A stretch of DNA of 64,000 nucleotides, taken from positions 62,001 through 126,000 of the forward strand of contig CACYGX010000007.1 of the NCBI GenBank assembly GCA_902774055.1, given 5' to 3'. This DNA comes from an uncultured Bacteroidales bacterium. Its GTDB lineage: Bacteria > Bacteroidota > Bacteroidia > Bacteroidales > Muribaculaceae. Under the pieces are notes generated by a model. That model searched no databases. It was not told the origin of the DNA and worked only from the letters and a program-made list of their open reading frames with translations. Of this stretch, positions 18,301 to 28,151 are shown one piece after another (the stretch's first letter is position 1; every line of letters starts with the position of its first letter). The position numbers were made by a program, and so were the translations under genes.

Positions 18301-20532
18301 ATCTTGAGCCGTCTCATAGCGGCCACCCGCAGGGTCAAAGACGGGAGCAGCCACATGAGGCACCAGAGTGAACGTGTTGGTGCTAGGATCAATGCTCACT
18401 ACCCATTCGCCAGCCGGCATTTTGATAGAATAATATCCGCCTGTGGTATCCAAGGCACAAGGCTGATTGGCATACTGCTCATAGAATGTCCAGTCGCCAT
18501 TGCTCTGAGGACCGAAGCGGTCACCCGCGATGGCGTTCCAGTCACTGGCAGTGGTGGCCAGGGCCTTGGTAAACGAGATATAGGCATGATCATCACCATT
18601 ACCGCTTTCGAGCAACGTCAGCGTCTTGCTGTAGATGCCAGTGGATGCATCACGTTCCATGAGCACACCATTGTTTGTGGCCCAACCAGTACTATTCACG
18701 TTACCCATGATGTAGATGGGACCTGTGTACAGGTAGTTCACATTCACCGTGTCGCCCGTCTGGTTGTTTCGAGCATCAACGCGACCTGTAGCACTCAGAG
18801 CTTTGCCATCATAGGTCACATAAGCCGTGCCGTCCACAGAGCCAGTGTTATGGTCGTAGTTAAAGCCCCATGTCTGGTCGCTTGTAGTCCTCGAGAAGTT
18901 GCCTGAACCGGCAAGCACATTCACACCGACGTTATCCGACAGGTTACGACCAGTCACCGTGAAGTTACCAGTCCTTGCACCACTTGTGTTATCGTCGTTG
19001 ATGTTAAGCGTGCTAGGATTTACCGTCAACGAGGGAGCAGGGGGAGTCTCCTTTTTAGCAGTCACGGTAGCCGTCTCAGTCAGGTCGCCACAGGTAACGG
19101 TAACAGTGCCAGTCACCTCGGTGGTGCTGGTGCCGCTATAGGTCACGGTAACGGTAGCATTGACCGAGCCGTCGTCATCAGGCGTGAGGGTCGTGGGCGA
19201 AACGCTGAAGTCAGCGCCACTGATGCTCACGGTCACGTTACCCGTCAAGTGGGCACCCGTCACTGTGATGGTACCAGTAGTCTTGGCCCCCGAAGCAGCA
19301 TTATAAGGAATATCAGCAAGAGCCTGCGAGGCAGGACTAAGCGTCAACGTCGGATCCGTGCTCTTTTTTCTATAGAGTTGGATTGCTTTTTGATTCGTAT
19401 AACTTGATGATTTAAAGTAACGGAAACGAGTTTGATTACTTGCTGAATTATAACGCAAGTGAGCACTTTTTGATACTATATCCGCATTACCGTTATCAAA
19501 CGAAATTGCATTAGCATAAGTCGTATTAGTACTTGTTGCTAAACCATTATCATTAGCTGTTTGACCAATGTAATAGCCGCTGGCACTCTTTAATGTCCCT
19601 GCAGTAGCATCATAAGTGAAATAGATATTATCACTTGTCGTAATCTCATCATTCGTGATAGTTACGCTTTTGCTGTTACCTACTACATCAAGTGTTGAAA
19701 GACTTCCGTCAAAGGCAAGATTGCCATCTTCATACACAATTAAGTAGTCACCACTCTTAAGATCACTGGTTGAGGTTATTTTCTCGTAAGTAACCGTAGC
19801 TGCGGGTTCAGTAATGGTATAGGTTGCTGTTGCCACATCACTATCATTATAGCCTGTTGCAGTAGCAATGGCCTTAATCGTTGTAGTAGAACTTACATTG
19901 ATAGCACTACTGTAAACAGGGCTGTTCGCCGTGGGTGTTGTGCCATCAGTCGTGTAGTGGATCGTTGCACCACTTGTAGCACAAGAAATAGTTACATTCT
20001 GTGCCTCGGTGTAAGAACCCTCGGCAGGCGAGAACGTCGGGGTAGCACAAGCATCCATAGCGCTTCCACCTTCAATTGTAACAACAACTTTGGTAAGATA
20101 AACACGTTTACTAGATGCAACATTAAAAACTACAGCATTATATGGGCCTGACCAACTTGCTTCACAAGGTGAAGTTGTTTTAGTAACGGAGTAAGTACCA
20201 TTAGTTGCACTAAAATTAGCAAGTCCACCATTAGTTGTCGTAGAAGCGGTAGATCCAGTAAACTCTATCCCGATAATTTTTTCGGGACTATGGTTCACCA
20301 TGAGACTACCATTTGCATAAATTCGTACTACACCGGAATACCAAGCGGGATCAGTGCTACCATTACTTTTACTGAAAGTCAAAGTAACACCTGTATTACT
20401 GTCCGTAAGCGTTGTGATTTTAGTGCCATCACTAGAAGCGGCCGTAGACAAATCAAATGTTACAGTAGTTTCTGCCCAGCCGACACCGAAGGCCAGTAGG
20501 GCGGTTAATAGAAAAGTTAGTAATTTTTTCAT
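15319..20532 (-). CDS. Very large multidomain secreted surface protein with chitobiase-type and Ig-like domains
   Basis: 1737 residues from the ATG at 20532; the open frame further upstream is leader sequence. Signal peptide 1-20 (LLAFGVGWA). A lectin-like beta domain (21-155) is followed by CHB_HEX_C-type domains near 163-242, 724-800 and 977-1060, each with IHYTTDGT or IYYTTDG cores. Between them are two copies of a domain starting KSGDYLIVY or TAGDEYVLVY, and Ig-like repeats with TVTVTYSG or ITVTGAHL. An OB-like module (SIAEFLALDNNEEVTFESPV, about 1144-1370) precedes a long C-terminal part. The last 50 residues (RYYNLMGQ, INIVVTRYTDGSS, KVLR) look like a secretion/anchoring tag shared with the proteins at 39.4 and 41.9 kb. 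No catalytic domain is seen; binding or adhesion is the likely role (inference). Confidence 0.8.
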   Translation of the reverse strand: MKKLLTFLLTALLAFGVGWAETTVTFDLSTAASSDGTKITTLTDSNTGVTLTFSKSNGSTDPAWYSGVVRIYANGSLMVNHSPEKIIGIEFTGSTASTTTNGGLANFSATNGTYSVTKTTSPCEASWSGPYNAVVFNVASSKRVYLTKVVVTIEGGSAMDACATPTFSPAEGSYTEAQNVTISCATSGATIHYTTDGTTPTANSPVYSSAINVSSTTTIKAIATATGYNDSDVATATYTITEPAATVTYEKITSTSDLKSGDYLIVYEDGNLAFDGSLSTLDVVGNSKSVTITNDEITTSDNIYFTYDATAGTLKSASGYYIGQTANDNGLATSTNTTYANAISFDNGNADIVSKSAHLRYNSASNQTRFRYFKSSSYTNQKAIQLYRKKSTDPTLTLSPASQALADIPYNAASGAKTTGTITVTGAHLTGNVTVSISGADFSVSPTTLTPDDDGSVNATVTVTYSGTSTTEVTGTVTVTCGDLTETATVTAKKETPPAPSLTVNPSTLNINDDNTSGARTGNFTVTGRNLSDNVGVNVLAGSGNFSRTTSDQTWGFNYDHNTGSVDGTAYVTYDGKALSATGRVDARNNQTGDTVNVNYLYTGPIYIMGNVNSTGWATNNGVLMERDASTGIYSKTLTLLESGNGDDHAYISFTKALATTASDWNAIAGDRFGPQSNGDWTFYEQYANQPCALDTTGGYYSIKMPAGEWVVSIDPSTNTFTLVPHVAAPVFDPAGGRYETAQDVEITCANTDAHIYYTTDGTEPSANSTPYTGPITVTESTTLKAIAIYGDYSSTVTEATYVIKPIGADDFILVKSTDDITAGDEYVLVYTSETGVHHAMSTSYSSSVYGETTDTDNDFTLAEGVVTLLQDPSNVNVLTLEDTDDGYFYIKDHVGYYLYYTGSSNNIPHDTENDKTDAYKWQMTIDGNGDVVIKNVNTNGSDARYLQSNPQNSRYACYKTLSNQYNPKLYKKGTSSVPAPQITPAGGTSNKRFESFDVTITAADGCTIYYTTDGSNPTINSTEYTASFELPYGSAPTTVKAIAVDGQGNVSRVTTVVYYWNRATVSISPASQRVTGDVTVTITSTPGDATVTYKVNGGAEQAYSAPFTVQVNEENHSVTVVAIARKGESVATDTVTYTFKSDKVYSIAEFLALDNNEEVTFESPVTVLFDYSQNGSQDYIWIKDRTGYMKLFIQPGFDSSSSKPRYDNGDVIPPGFKVKKILYTEHDASFIEGKSEDNSVDNFGLPTERALADPEQVTLSELLANPGKYNDRYMYINKLKVTGYSSPNYYVASDEDGDGDAEVSDNSIVCYNKFPTWNEKNGNGHTVSIPNGDGNYYNVTFIFQKYGSVYEIMPIEFTLWEDNKVRLEDLVETGVKNQEYTITNPLIAAKVTWDDNHKKFAIFAKDDEAYAHKRNPGDLKSYLIEYENGSFVNSLPQEKYDQSNWVEILIPDEISTTAFTNKTASNDYNGTLGALRDTYEGMILAGGTINGTYIDDFNPTIEMTHAPAVPTSASTYAPNIYCTANFLISNLGDNGATSGRTDEYGGQYFMMDAKPQEFCKVVWAYFEGTDDYFVAPARGEGDDIDINGLDFKGGFLADMSLCEEQNVTLESHAKNLFTASNDESYQGEQALYSFNAIVRKNSAYWQSTGGNGAPRRIVPKEDGVREGTPAYIVYPLSSGGNSEIVTAVEDVNGKKVVDSVRYYNLMGQESKSPFEGINIVVTRYTDGSSSTAKVLR

Positions 20533-20788
20533 AAAAAACGTTTTTTGAATTAGTGTTATTAATGTTGATAAAGTTGTTTTACAGTTACACGCACAATGCC
20601 CCAAACGGGACACGGGTTGAAGGGGTATGGTAGATAAATGACAAAGGCGGCATCCCATGCCCTACCAGCCACATAACACTATATGCCAAATAGCTGATAG
20701 ACATCGAATTCCACCAATGAAACTCTCTTGCTCATATCTTTGCACCACAGTAACTCCACTCGAGAGTGGACTTGTTACATTTCGCCTG

Positions 20789-20819
20789 CAAAGGTATATA
20801 TTATTTACCGAACAACAAC
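20789..20819 (-). promoter_or_regulatory. Promoter of the 1737-residue protein gene
   Basis: The minus strand reads GTTG, 19 bases, TACCTTTG: a perfect -7 element and a near-consensus -33 element. It implies a 5' leader of about 250 nt. Confidence 0.6.
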
Positions 20820-20906
20820 TATAAAAAAACCAATATTTTTTCCACCCACCCACAAATCCCGACAAACCCACTGCGACATGCGTAATACAGTACTATCAGT
20901 CTAGCC

Positions 20907-20936
20907 GTCGGGGCCTCGCCTTGGCGTGGCCGTTAC
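20907..20936. repeat. Dispersed palindromic element, copy 2
   Basis: It shares the core GGGCCTCGCCTTGGCGTGGC with the reverse complement of the copy at 15179. The outer arms (GTCG/GTTAC) have diverged. Confidence 0.7.
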
Positions 20937-21081
20937 TGCTGGATAGCTCTCTACAACACGATGTGCATCTATGAATTCAGGATTATAGCTATTGGTAAGC
21001 CATTAGTACGAATTCGCGAAATTCGCAATAAAAAAACCAGACGGGTGAAAATCCTTAAAAATTTAATAAAAAACCTTAATA

Positions 21082-21113
21082 TTTGGCAATCTCACTTTTT
21101 TTTCATATATTTG
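21082..21113 (+). promoter_or_regulatory. Promoter of the dockerin-bearing protein gene
   Basis: TTTG, 20 bases, TATATTTG matches both Bacteroidetes elements exactly. The leader is about 70 nt. Confidence 0.8.
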
Positions 21114-21187
21114 CCACCTAATAAACAATTTATTCATTTCTTGACTTTTATTTCCAATTTATATTAACTCTAATTTATTACTGCATT

Positions 21188-22414
21188 ATGAAAAAATTCT
21201 TACTTATTGCTGCCATGGCAGCATTGGCCCTTGGTGCAAGCGCCGACGGCTACAAACTCGAACAGGTCTGGAACCTCCAGAATCCTCAAGCAGTCACCGG
21301 CTTAGATCGCTATGAGATTCGTCAAGGCTTCGGTATGGACGGCAAGTTCTATGTGAACAGCAAGAAGATGGTTGTTGACACGATTGATGGTGTACCCACA
21401 GTTACTACAGCACCTGTTATCTATGAGATTGACGAGAATGGTTTGACCGGTGTGACTTTCCCTGGTGGCAAGAACTGCGGTATCAGCCGTGACGATGCCG
21501 GCAACATCATTGTCAGCCTGACCCAATTCCCCAATACTTGGACCGAAGGCATCCGAGTCATCAATCCCAGCACTGGTGAGTATAAAGACTATGACATTCC
21601 CGAAGAGTGTGCCGTTCTTGGCCGTTGTGACTTCCTCGGTTTCGGTAAAGGTAACCTCATGGAGGATGGCGAGATCTGGATAACAGGCTCAACCCAAGGA
21701 ACATCTTTCTCTCATTTAGGAATTGCTGGCGGAGAAGTTGATATCGACAACTGCTATTATATGGCGGGAGATGGCATCAACACCACTACTTGTGTCACCA
21801 TCATGCCCTACACCGACATCAACGGTGACGACGCCTTGTTATACTGGTCCAGAAATGACCAACCCAGGAAAATATCGTATGAAGACAACCTTTACACAGC
21901 TTCACTGGTTGACCTCGCTAATCATGCAAACACCAACGGCATGTTCCCGCTGGTTTGGGATGGCAAGGAATTCTTCATCTACTCCACCAAAGATGGAGGA
22001 ACTCACTACCTGGACTGCTTCGCTATCGCTGAGTCGGGCGCTGAACCCATCGTGACCGTGCCTAAAACTTCTGATTCAAATAATGGCTTCCAGAGCCAAT
22101 GGCTGAATGCCGAGGTAGATGCGGATGGTGTTACCATCTATCAGTATTACCCTGGAAACAGTTATGGTCACTTCACCGTATGGCGCCTGACCAAGGATGT
22201 AGCCCCCGTTGGCCTGCGCGGCGACGTTGACTTGAGTGAAGAAGTAACTATCGCCGACGTTTCGGCCCTGATCGACTATCTGCTCACTGGTGACACTACT
22301 GGCATCAGCCTGGAAAACGCAGACTGTGACCTGAGCGGTGATGGAACCCCCGATGTGTCTATCGCCGACGTTTCGGCCCTGATCGACTATCTGTTGACTG
22401 GCTCTTGGGACTAA
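21188..22414 (+). CDS. Secreted protein with C-terminal dockerin-type repeats
   Basis: 408 residues. Signal peptide 1-19 (ALGASA). The middle (about 20-335) is rich in beta strands with repeating GKFY, GEIW and WDGKEFF turns, suggesting a propeller-like fold; no enzyme motif is recognised. The last 65 residues are two dockerin-type calcium-loop repeats: GDVDLSEEVTIADVSALIDY and, after 37 residues, a second with DLSGDGTPDVSIADVSALIDY. Dockerins bind cohesin domains in cellulosome-type assemblies; in Bacteroidales such repeats are common on surface proteins but their partners are largely unproven. It has its own promoter and terminator. Leading function is therefore unknown; attachment to another surface protein is inferred. 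Confidence 0.8.
   Translation: MKKFLLIAAMAALALGASADGYKLEQVWNLQNPQAVTGLDRYEIRQGFGMDGKFYVNSKKMVVDTIDGVPTVTTAPVIYEIDENGLTGVTFPGGKNCGISRDDAGNIIVSLTQFPNTWTEGIRVINPSTGEYKDYDIPEECAVLGRCDFLGFGKGNLMEDGEIWITGSTQGTSFSHLGIAGGEVDIDNCYYMAGDGINTTTCVTIMPYTDINGDDALLYWSRNDQPRKISYEDNLYTASLVDLANHANTNGMFPLVWDGKEFFIYSTKDGGTHYLDCFAIAESGAEPIVTVPKTSDSNNGFQSQWLNAEVDADGVTIYQYYPGNSYGHFTVWRLTKDVAPVGLRGDVDLSEEVTIADVSALIDYLLTGDTTGISLENADCDLSGDGTPDVSIADVSALIDYLLTGSWD
22250..22393 (+). repeat. Direct DNA repeat encoding the two dockerin helices
   Basis: Bases 22250-22282 and 22361-22393 are identical over 33 nt (35 with the preceding CT). They encode IADVSALIDYL in both dockerin units, 111 bases apart. This points to recent duplication or gene conversion within the gene. 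Confidence 0.9.
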
Positions 22415-22441
22415 TCATCCTGATTGAACCAACATCATCAC

Positions 22442-22477
22442 GGCAGGGGAGCAAGCATGCCCCCCTGCCTGTTTTTT
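22442..22477 (+). terminator. Hairpin terminator after the dockerin protein gene
   Basis: Arms 22442-22453 and 22458-22469 pair with one mismatch around an AGCA loop and are followed by TGTTTTTT. Confidence 0.85.
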
Positions 22478-22531
22478 GGCCTCACGGCTAGAAAACTGGC
22501 CACCAAAAAGTGAAAAATGAAAACTTTTCCC

Positions 22532-22539
22532 TATCTTTG
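22532..22539 (+). promoter_or_regulatory. -7 element of speA
   Basis: TATCTTTG lies 48 bases ahead of the GTG start. The -33 element is not clear. Confidence 0.55.
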
Positions 22540-22587
22540 CGCTCACATTTTTAACCGCATTGTACAACAAACTAATTATACCGAGCC

Positions 22588-24504
<1,917 letters not shown>

Positions 24505-24505
24505 C

Positions 24506-24550
24506 TCTAGATCCTCTAGTTTATCTAGATAATCTAGAAAATCTAGAACA
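24506..24550 (+). repeat. Five tandem 9-nt TCTAGANNN units between speA and truA
   Basis: Units at 24506, 24515, 24524, 24533 and 24542 all begin TCTAG and are exactly 9 nt long. The array ends directly at the truA ATG. A related TCTAGAGAA lies in the last codons of speA. The same kind of array occurs at 53429-53464. Confidence 0.9.
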
Positions 24551-25294
24551 ATGCGCTACTTCATCAAGCTCGGTTACAGGGGGGCGGCTTTCCATGGATG
24601 GCAGGTGCAGCCCCAGGACACGTCGGTGCAGCAGGTCGTCGAGGAGGCGATGGCGACACTGTTGCGTGTGCCCACGCCCGTTACCGGGGCTGGCCGCACG
24701 GATGCTGGCGTGAACGCGCGCCTGATGGTTGCCCACTTTGATACGGAGCAGCCCATCGCCGACATCGAGCGCCTCATTCACGGCCTCAATGCCCTATTGC
24801 CGCCCGATATTGCCATCTACAGCATCAAGCAGGTCCATGACGATGCTCACGCCCGCTTTGATGCGACCAGCCGCACCTATAAGTACTTCGCCGTAACGAG
24901 AAAAGACCCCTTCCTGTACCCGCTCAGTTGGAAATGTCCACCAGACCTTGACTTCGACCTGATGAACCAGGCCGCGGCCCACTTGATGGATTATATCGAC
25001 TTCACGTCGTTCTCCAAACTGCACACCGACGTCAAGACCAACAACTGCCGCATCACCCACGCCCAGTGGGCGCGTGAAGGCGAGCAGTGGGTCTTCACCA
25101 TCACTGCCGACCGTTTCCTGCGCAATATGGTTCGCGCCATCGTCGGTACCCTCGTCGAGGTAGGTCGGCACAAGATGACCGTCGAGGAATTTTGCCAAGT
25201 CATCGAACAAAAGGACCGCTGCGCTGCCGGCACCTCCATGCCCGGCCACGCCCTCTTCCTGTGGGACATCACCTATCCCTACCCCATCCAGTAA
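24551..25294 (+). CDS. truA: tRNA pseudouridine synthase A
   Basis: 247 residues. It isomerises uridines 38-40 of the tRNA anticodon stem to pseudouridine. The catalytic Asp is in GAGRTDAGVNA (about residue 52), preceded by LGYRGAAFHGWQ at the N-terminus and followed by LPPDIAIYSIKQV, HARFDATSRTYKY and FLRNMVRAIVGTLVEVG. Length is normal. The ATG follows the repeat array with no extra bases. It is probably co-transcribed with speA across the 46-nt spacer. Confidence 0.96.
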   Translation: MRYFIKLGYRGAAFHGWQVQPQDTSVQQVVEEAMATLLRVPTPVTGAGRTDAGVNARLMVAHFDTEQPIADIERLIHGLNALLPPDIAIYSIKQVHDDAHARFDATSRTYKYFAVTRKDPFLYPLSWKCPPDLDFDLMNQAAAHLMDYIDFTSFSKLHTDVKTNNCRITHAQWAREGEQWVFTITADRFLRNMVRAIVGTLVEVGRHKMTVEEFCQVIEQKDRCAAGTSMPGHALFLWDITYPYPIQ

Positions 25295-25368
25295 TTCCTT
25301 ATCCCGTCACTATTAGTCACTTGCGGGCTCTTAAAATGGTGATTTTTAAAAAAATTCCCTTATCAGGG

Positions 25369-25399
25369 CTTGCCAGTTCGGGGAAAAGTATTACCTTTG
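25369..25399 (+). promoter_or_regulatory. Promoter of rplU-rpmA
   Basis: CTTG, 19 bases, TACCTTTG gives a good -33/-7 pair, with a leader of about 90 nt. The leader could hold an L21-type autoregulatory structure, but none could be confirmed by eye. Confidence 0.65.
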
Positions 25400-25491
25400 C
25401 ACCCGCATTAGTGCCCGCGGGGCTTAGCAAAGCGTTGCACAACATGGTGTGACCGCCTCAGGGACAAACATTTAAACTACAAGATTAACAA

Positions 25492-25812
25492 ATGTACGCA
25501 ATTGTAGAAATTCAGGGACAACAGTTCCGTGTCGAGAGCGGCAAGAAGTTGTATGTCCACTATCTCGGCGACGAGCGCAAGGAAGGTGACTCTGTAGAGT
25601 TCGACCGCGTCCTGCTCGTGGATGCCGACGGTGCCGTTAAGGTTGGCGCACCTACCGTCGAAGGTGCAAAGGTTGTTTGCGAGGTTAAGGCTCCCCTCGT
25701 GAAAGGTGAACACATTATCGTTTTCAAGAAGAAACGTCGCAAAGGCTATCGCCGTCTGAACGGTCATCGCCAGCAGTTCACTCAGCTTGAGATTAAAGAA
25801 GTCATTGCTTAA
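25492..25812 (+). CDS. rplU: Large ribosomal subunit protein bL21
   Basis: 106 residues, the usual bL21 length. It begins [19 protein letters not shown] and contains [24 protein letters not shown] and the basic [19 protein letters not shown] near the C-terminus, which binds 23S rRNA. It is followed by rpmA after 30 bases, the standard bL21-bL27 pairing. Confidence 0.98.
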   Translation: MYAIVEIQGQQFRVESGKKLYVHYLGDERKEGDSVEFDRVLLVDADGAVKVGAPTVEGAKVVCEVKAPLVKGEHIIVFKKKRRKGYRRLNGHRQQFTQLEIKEVIA

Positions 25813-25842
25813 TTAACCATTTAAAAATCACAACTCTAGATT

Positions 25843-26112
25843 ATGGCACATAAAAAAGGTGTCGGCAGTTCAAAGAACGGCCGCGAGAGCGAAAGCAAAC
25901 GCCTCGGCGTGAAGATTTTTGGTGGTCAGTTTGCCAAGGCCGGTAACATCATCCGCCGTCAGCGCGGAACTCAGCATCGTCCCGGCGTAAATGTTGGCAT
26001 GGGCAAGGACCACACCTTGTATGCTCTGGTTGATGGTACTGTAGAGTTCCAGCACCGCGCTGGTCACATCTACATTAACGTGATCGAGGCTCCCAAGGAG
26101 GAACAGAACTAA
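25843..26112 (+). CDS. rpmA: Large ribosomal subunit protein bL27
   Basis: 89 residues. It begins [19 protein letters not shown], the N-terminal tail that reaches the peptidyl-transferase centre, with no removable leader as seen in Firmicutes. [11 protein letters not shown] and [15 protein letters not shown] follow. It is second in the rplU operon and is followed by a hairpin terminator. Confidence 0.98.
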   Translation: MAHKKGVGSSKNGRESESKRLGVKIFGGQFAKAGNIIRRQRGTQHRPGVNVGMGKDHTLYALVDGTVEFQHRAGHIYINVIEAPKEEQN

Positions 26113-26144
26113 ACAAAGGAATTAATCCCAACCCTAAGGGAATG

Positions 26145-26177
26145 AGGGTGGACGCCATTGGTGCCCACCCTTGTTTT
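26145..26177 (+). terminator. Hairpin terminator of rplU-rpmA
   Basis: The stem AGGGTGG/CCACCCT extends inward with CGCC/GGTG and a three-base loop. It is followed by TTGTTTTAT, 32 bases after the rpmA stop. Confidence 0.75.
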
Positions 26178-26200
26178 ATATCACAACATTATCCTATTCA

Positions 26201-26644
26201 TCAATACTCCACGGCATCGACATCGATGATGCGCGGGTCGTTGGGGTCGAAATGTGGGATAGTGAGGTCGCCCTCCTCTCCCTCTTCGGGGCCGAACCAT
26301 TCGCGCAGCCGCTCGCGAGCCTTGCGTTGAATCTCGGGCGTGATGTACTTCTTCAACGTGAACAGTGCCCAGGCCAGCGCGGCCAGGTCGTCGGTGAAGC
26401 CGAGGCCCAAAATGATATCAGGAATGAAATCCAAGGGCAGGATAAAGTAACCCAACGCACCCAGCACCTTGAGTTTCAAGCTGGTAGGAACTGTGGGGTC
26501 ACGCGAGACGTAATAGAGCACCAGCACATAATAGACGGCTTTGCGGCCCGCCTTTTGCGCCACCTTTCTCAGTTTCTTCCACAACTTGCTGTCGTTGAAG
26601 TACTGAGCATAGTCATCGAGGTTGAAATTCTTGTTTGCTGACAT
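26201..26644 (-). CDS. DUF1232 (YkvA-like) membrane protein
   Basis: 147 residues. The DUF1232 core is LGYFILPLDFIPDIILGLGF followed by TDDLAALAWAL (about residues 85-115), with its characteristic Pro-Asp in a hydrophobic helix. A second hydrophobic segment (AVYYVLVLYYVSRD, about 37-50) precedes it. The C-terminal 30 residues are acidic. The function of the family is not established. It lies 92 bases downstream of gldE on the same strand and converges with rpmA. Confidence 0.85.
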   Translation of the reverse strand: MSANKNFNLDDYAQYFNDSKLWKKLRKVAQKAGRKAVYYVLVLYYVSRDPTVPTSLKLKVLGALGYFILPLDFIPDIILGLGFTDDLAALAWALFTLKKYITPEIQRKARERLREWFGPEEGEEGDLTIPHFDPNDPRIIDVDAVEY

Positions 26645-26736
26645 CCTGATTGATGATTAATGGTCATTACTGCAAGGCATTACAGCAAATCGCGTGCCAA
26701 ATGGTGAGTACTATGCTATACCCCCACCGATAAAGC

Positions 26737-28077
26737 CTATTCTTCCTCGTCGTTGATAGTGACCTTGACCTTGGCAATGCGGTATTTCACAACTTTAGTG
26801 ACAGTGAACGTGAAACGGCCGTAGTTGACGACTTCTTTCTCCTTGAGAAATTCACCCTTGAGATCCAGCAGGAAGCCAGCGATAGTCTCAGCCTCTTCGG
26901 CATGCTCGCCCAGTTCCTCTTCATCGATATCGAGCACACGGGCAAAGTCGCTCAATAGCGTCTTGCCGTCAAACATCCAGGTGTTCTTGTTGATGCGGTT
27001 ATAGAATTTCTCCTCGGTGTCATACTCGTCATTGATGTCGCCCACGATTTCTTCGAGCACATCTTCGAGCGTGGCGATACCCTGAGTGCAACCATACTCA
27101 TCGACGATGATAGCCATGTGCATCTTCTTGCGGCGGAAGTCCTCCAGCAGGTCGTCGAGCATACGGGTCTCGGGCACGAAATAGGCGGGACGCATGAGTG
27201 TCTGCCACTTGAAGGTGTTGTCACGGTTGCCGATGTAGGGCAAGAGGTCCTTGGCATAGAGGATACCCTTGATATTGTCGGGCGTCTCTTCATATACTGG
27301 CATGCGGGAGTAGCCCGTATCGATAACCTTGCGAACCACCTCGTCGAAGGTGTCTTCCTGATCAATGTCCACCACGTCAACACGGGGGCGCATGATGTCG
27401 CTCACCGTCTTGTCGCCGAAGGAGAGGATGCCCTCGAGCAACTCCTTCTCATCGGGATTCTTGACCTCGCTCACCTCCAGGGCGCGCGTGAGGTCATCGA
27501 CCGAGAGTTCCTCGGTCTGGCTGGGCACCACCTTGTTGACGATGCTGGTGCTGCGCACCAGCAGGGCGGTCAGCGGCGAGAACAAGACGACAGCCGCCTT
27601 GAGCGGCGCCGATGCCATCGCGGCAAACTTGACATTGAAGTTGGTGGCATAGAGTTTAGGAATCACCTCGCCAAAGAGCAGAATCAGGAACGTCAAGATG
27701 ACGGTTTGGACGATGAAATTGACCACCGTGCTGTGAAAGTTAAATATCTGGTTCATCGCGTAGTTCAACACGATGGCGATCATGATATTCACCAGGTTGT
27801 TGCCCACCAGAATTGTGGCCAGCAGTTTTTCGGGATTGGCGAGTAGCTCGCGGACGCGTTCCCGCCGGTGTGCATCCTCAATGTCGTCAACATCATCGGG
27901 GCGCAACGAGAAATAGGCAATCTCGCTGCCCGAGTTAAAAGCCGACAGGAAAAGTCCCAGGACGGCGACAATAATGGCGATGATACTGCCCATATTGGGC
28001 GTGTTGAAAGTGACAAGCGGATTAGTGTTCGCTGTGCAAAGTACCGATAATAGGCACGATAACGGGTCAGGGTCCAA
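26737..28077 (-). CDS. gldE: GldE/HlyC-CorC family membrane protein with DUF21 and CBS domains
   Basis: 446 residues. Order: an N-terminal MDPDP typical of Bacteroidales GldE, a DUF21 transmembrane domain (about 28-215; LSAFNSGSEIAYFSLRPDD and LFGEVIPKLYA), two CBS domains (about 220-355; IMRPRVDVVDID, YSRMPVYEETPDNIKGILYAKDL, MAIIVDEYGCTQGIATLEDV) and a CorC_HlyC domain (about 370-445). GldE was named in gliding flavobacteria, where it helps stabilise or place GldD, but related proteins are proposed magnesium/cobalt transporters, and non-gliding Bacteroidales also keep it. The start at 28077 is supported by the conserved MDPDP and a promoter 30 bases upstream. Confidence 0.9.
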   Translation of the reverse strand: MDPDPLSCLLSVLCTANTNPLVTFNTPNMGSIIAIIVAVLGLFLSAFNSGSEIAYFSLRPDDVDDIEDAHRRERVRELLANPEKLLATILVGNNLVNIMIAIVLNYAMNQIFNFHSTVVNFIVQTVILTFLILLFGEVIPKLYATNFNVKFAAMASAPLKAAVVLFSPLTALLVRSTSIVNKVVPSQTEELSVDDLTRALEVSEVKNPDEKELLEGILSFGDKTVSDIMRPRVDVVDIDQEDTFDEVVRKVIDTGYSRMPVYEETPDNIKGILYAKDLLPYIGNRDNTFKWQTLMRPAYFVPETRMLDDLLEDFRRKKMHMAIIVDEYGCTQGIATLEDVLEEIVGDINDEYDTEEKFYNRINKNTWMFDGKTLLSDFARVLDIDEEELGEHAEEAETIAGFLLDLKGEFLKEKEVVNYGRFTFTVTKVVKYRIAKVKVTINDEEE

Positions 28078-28106
28078 AATTAATCTAGTATTGTTGAATA
28101 ATGCGA

Positions 28107-28114
28107 CAAAGATA
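28107..28114 (-). promoter_or_regulatory. -7 element of gldE
   Basis: The minus strand reads TATCTTTG, 29 bases ahead of the start codon. A GTTG-like sequence lies near the expected -33 distance. Confidence 0.5.
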
Positions 28115-28151
28115 GTGCATTTTTGTCATCTGCACAACAACTGATAGAAAA

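Larger units (their letters stand above)
20533..21187. other. 655-bp intergenic region between divergent surface-protein genes
   Basis: It holds the minus-strand promoter at 20789-20819 with a leader of about 250 nt, a leader hairpin (CCACTC-GA-GAGTGG at 20757-20770), copy 2 of the palindromic repeat and the plus-strand promoter at 21082-21113. The short minus-strand open frame at 20662-20871 overlaps the promoter and does not look coding. Confidence 0.7.

Noticed and set aside
20662..20871. 69-residue minus-strand open frame
   Set aside because: It spans the promoter and leader hairpin of the 1737-residue protein gene; Cys/Trp-rich composition suggests noncoding.
26737..28077. GldE as proof of gliding motility or type IX secretion
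   Set aside because: Non-gliding Bacteroidales carry gldE, and no other gld/por gene is in the window.
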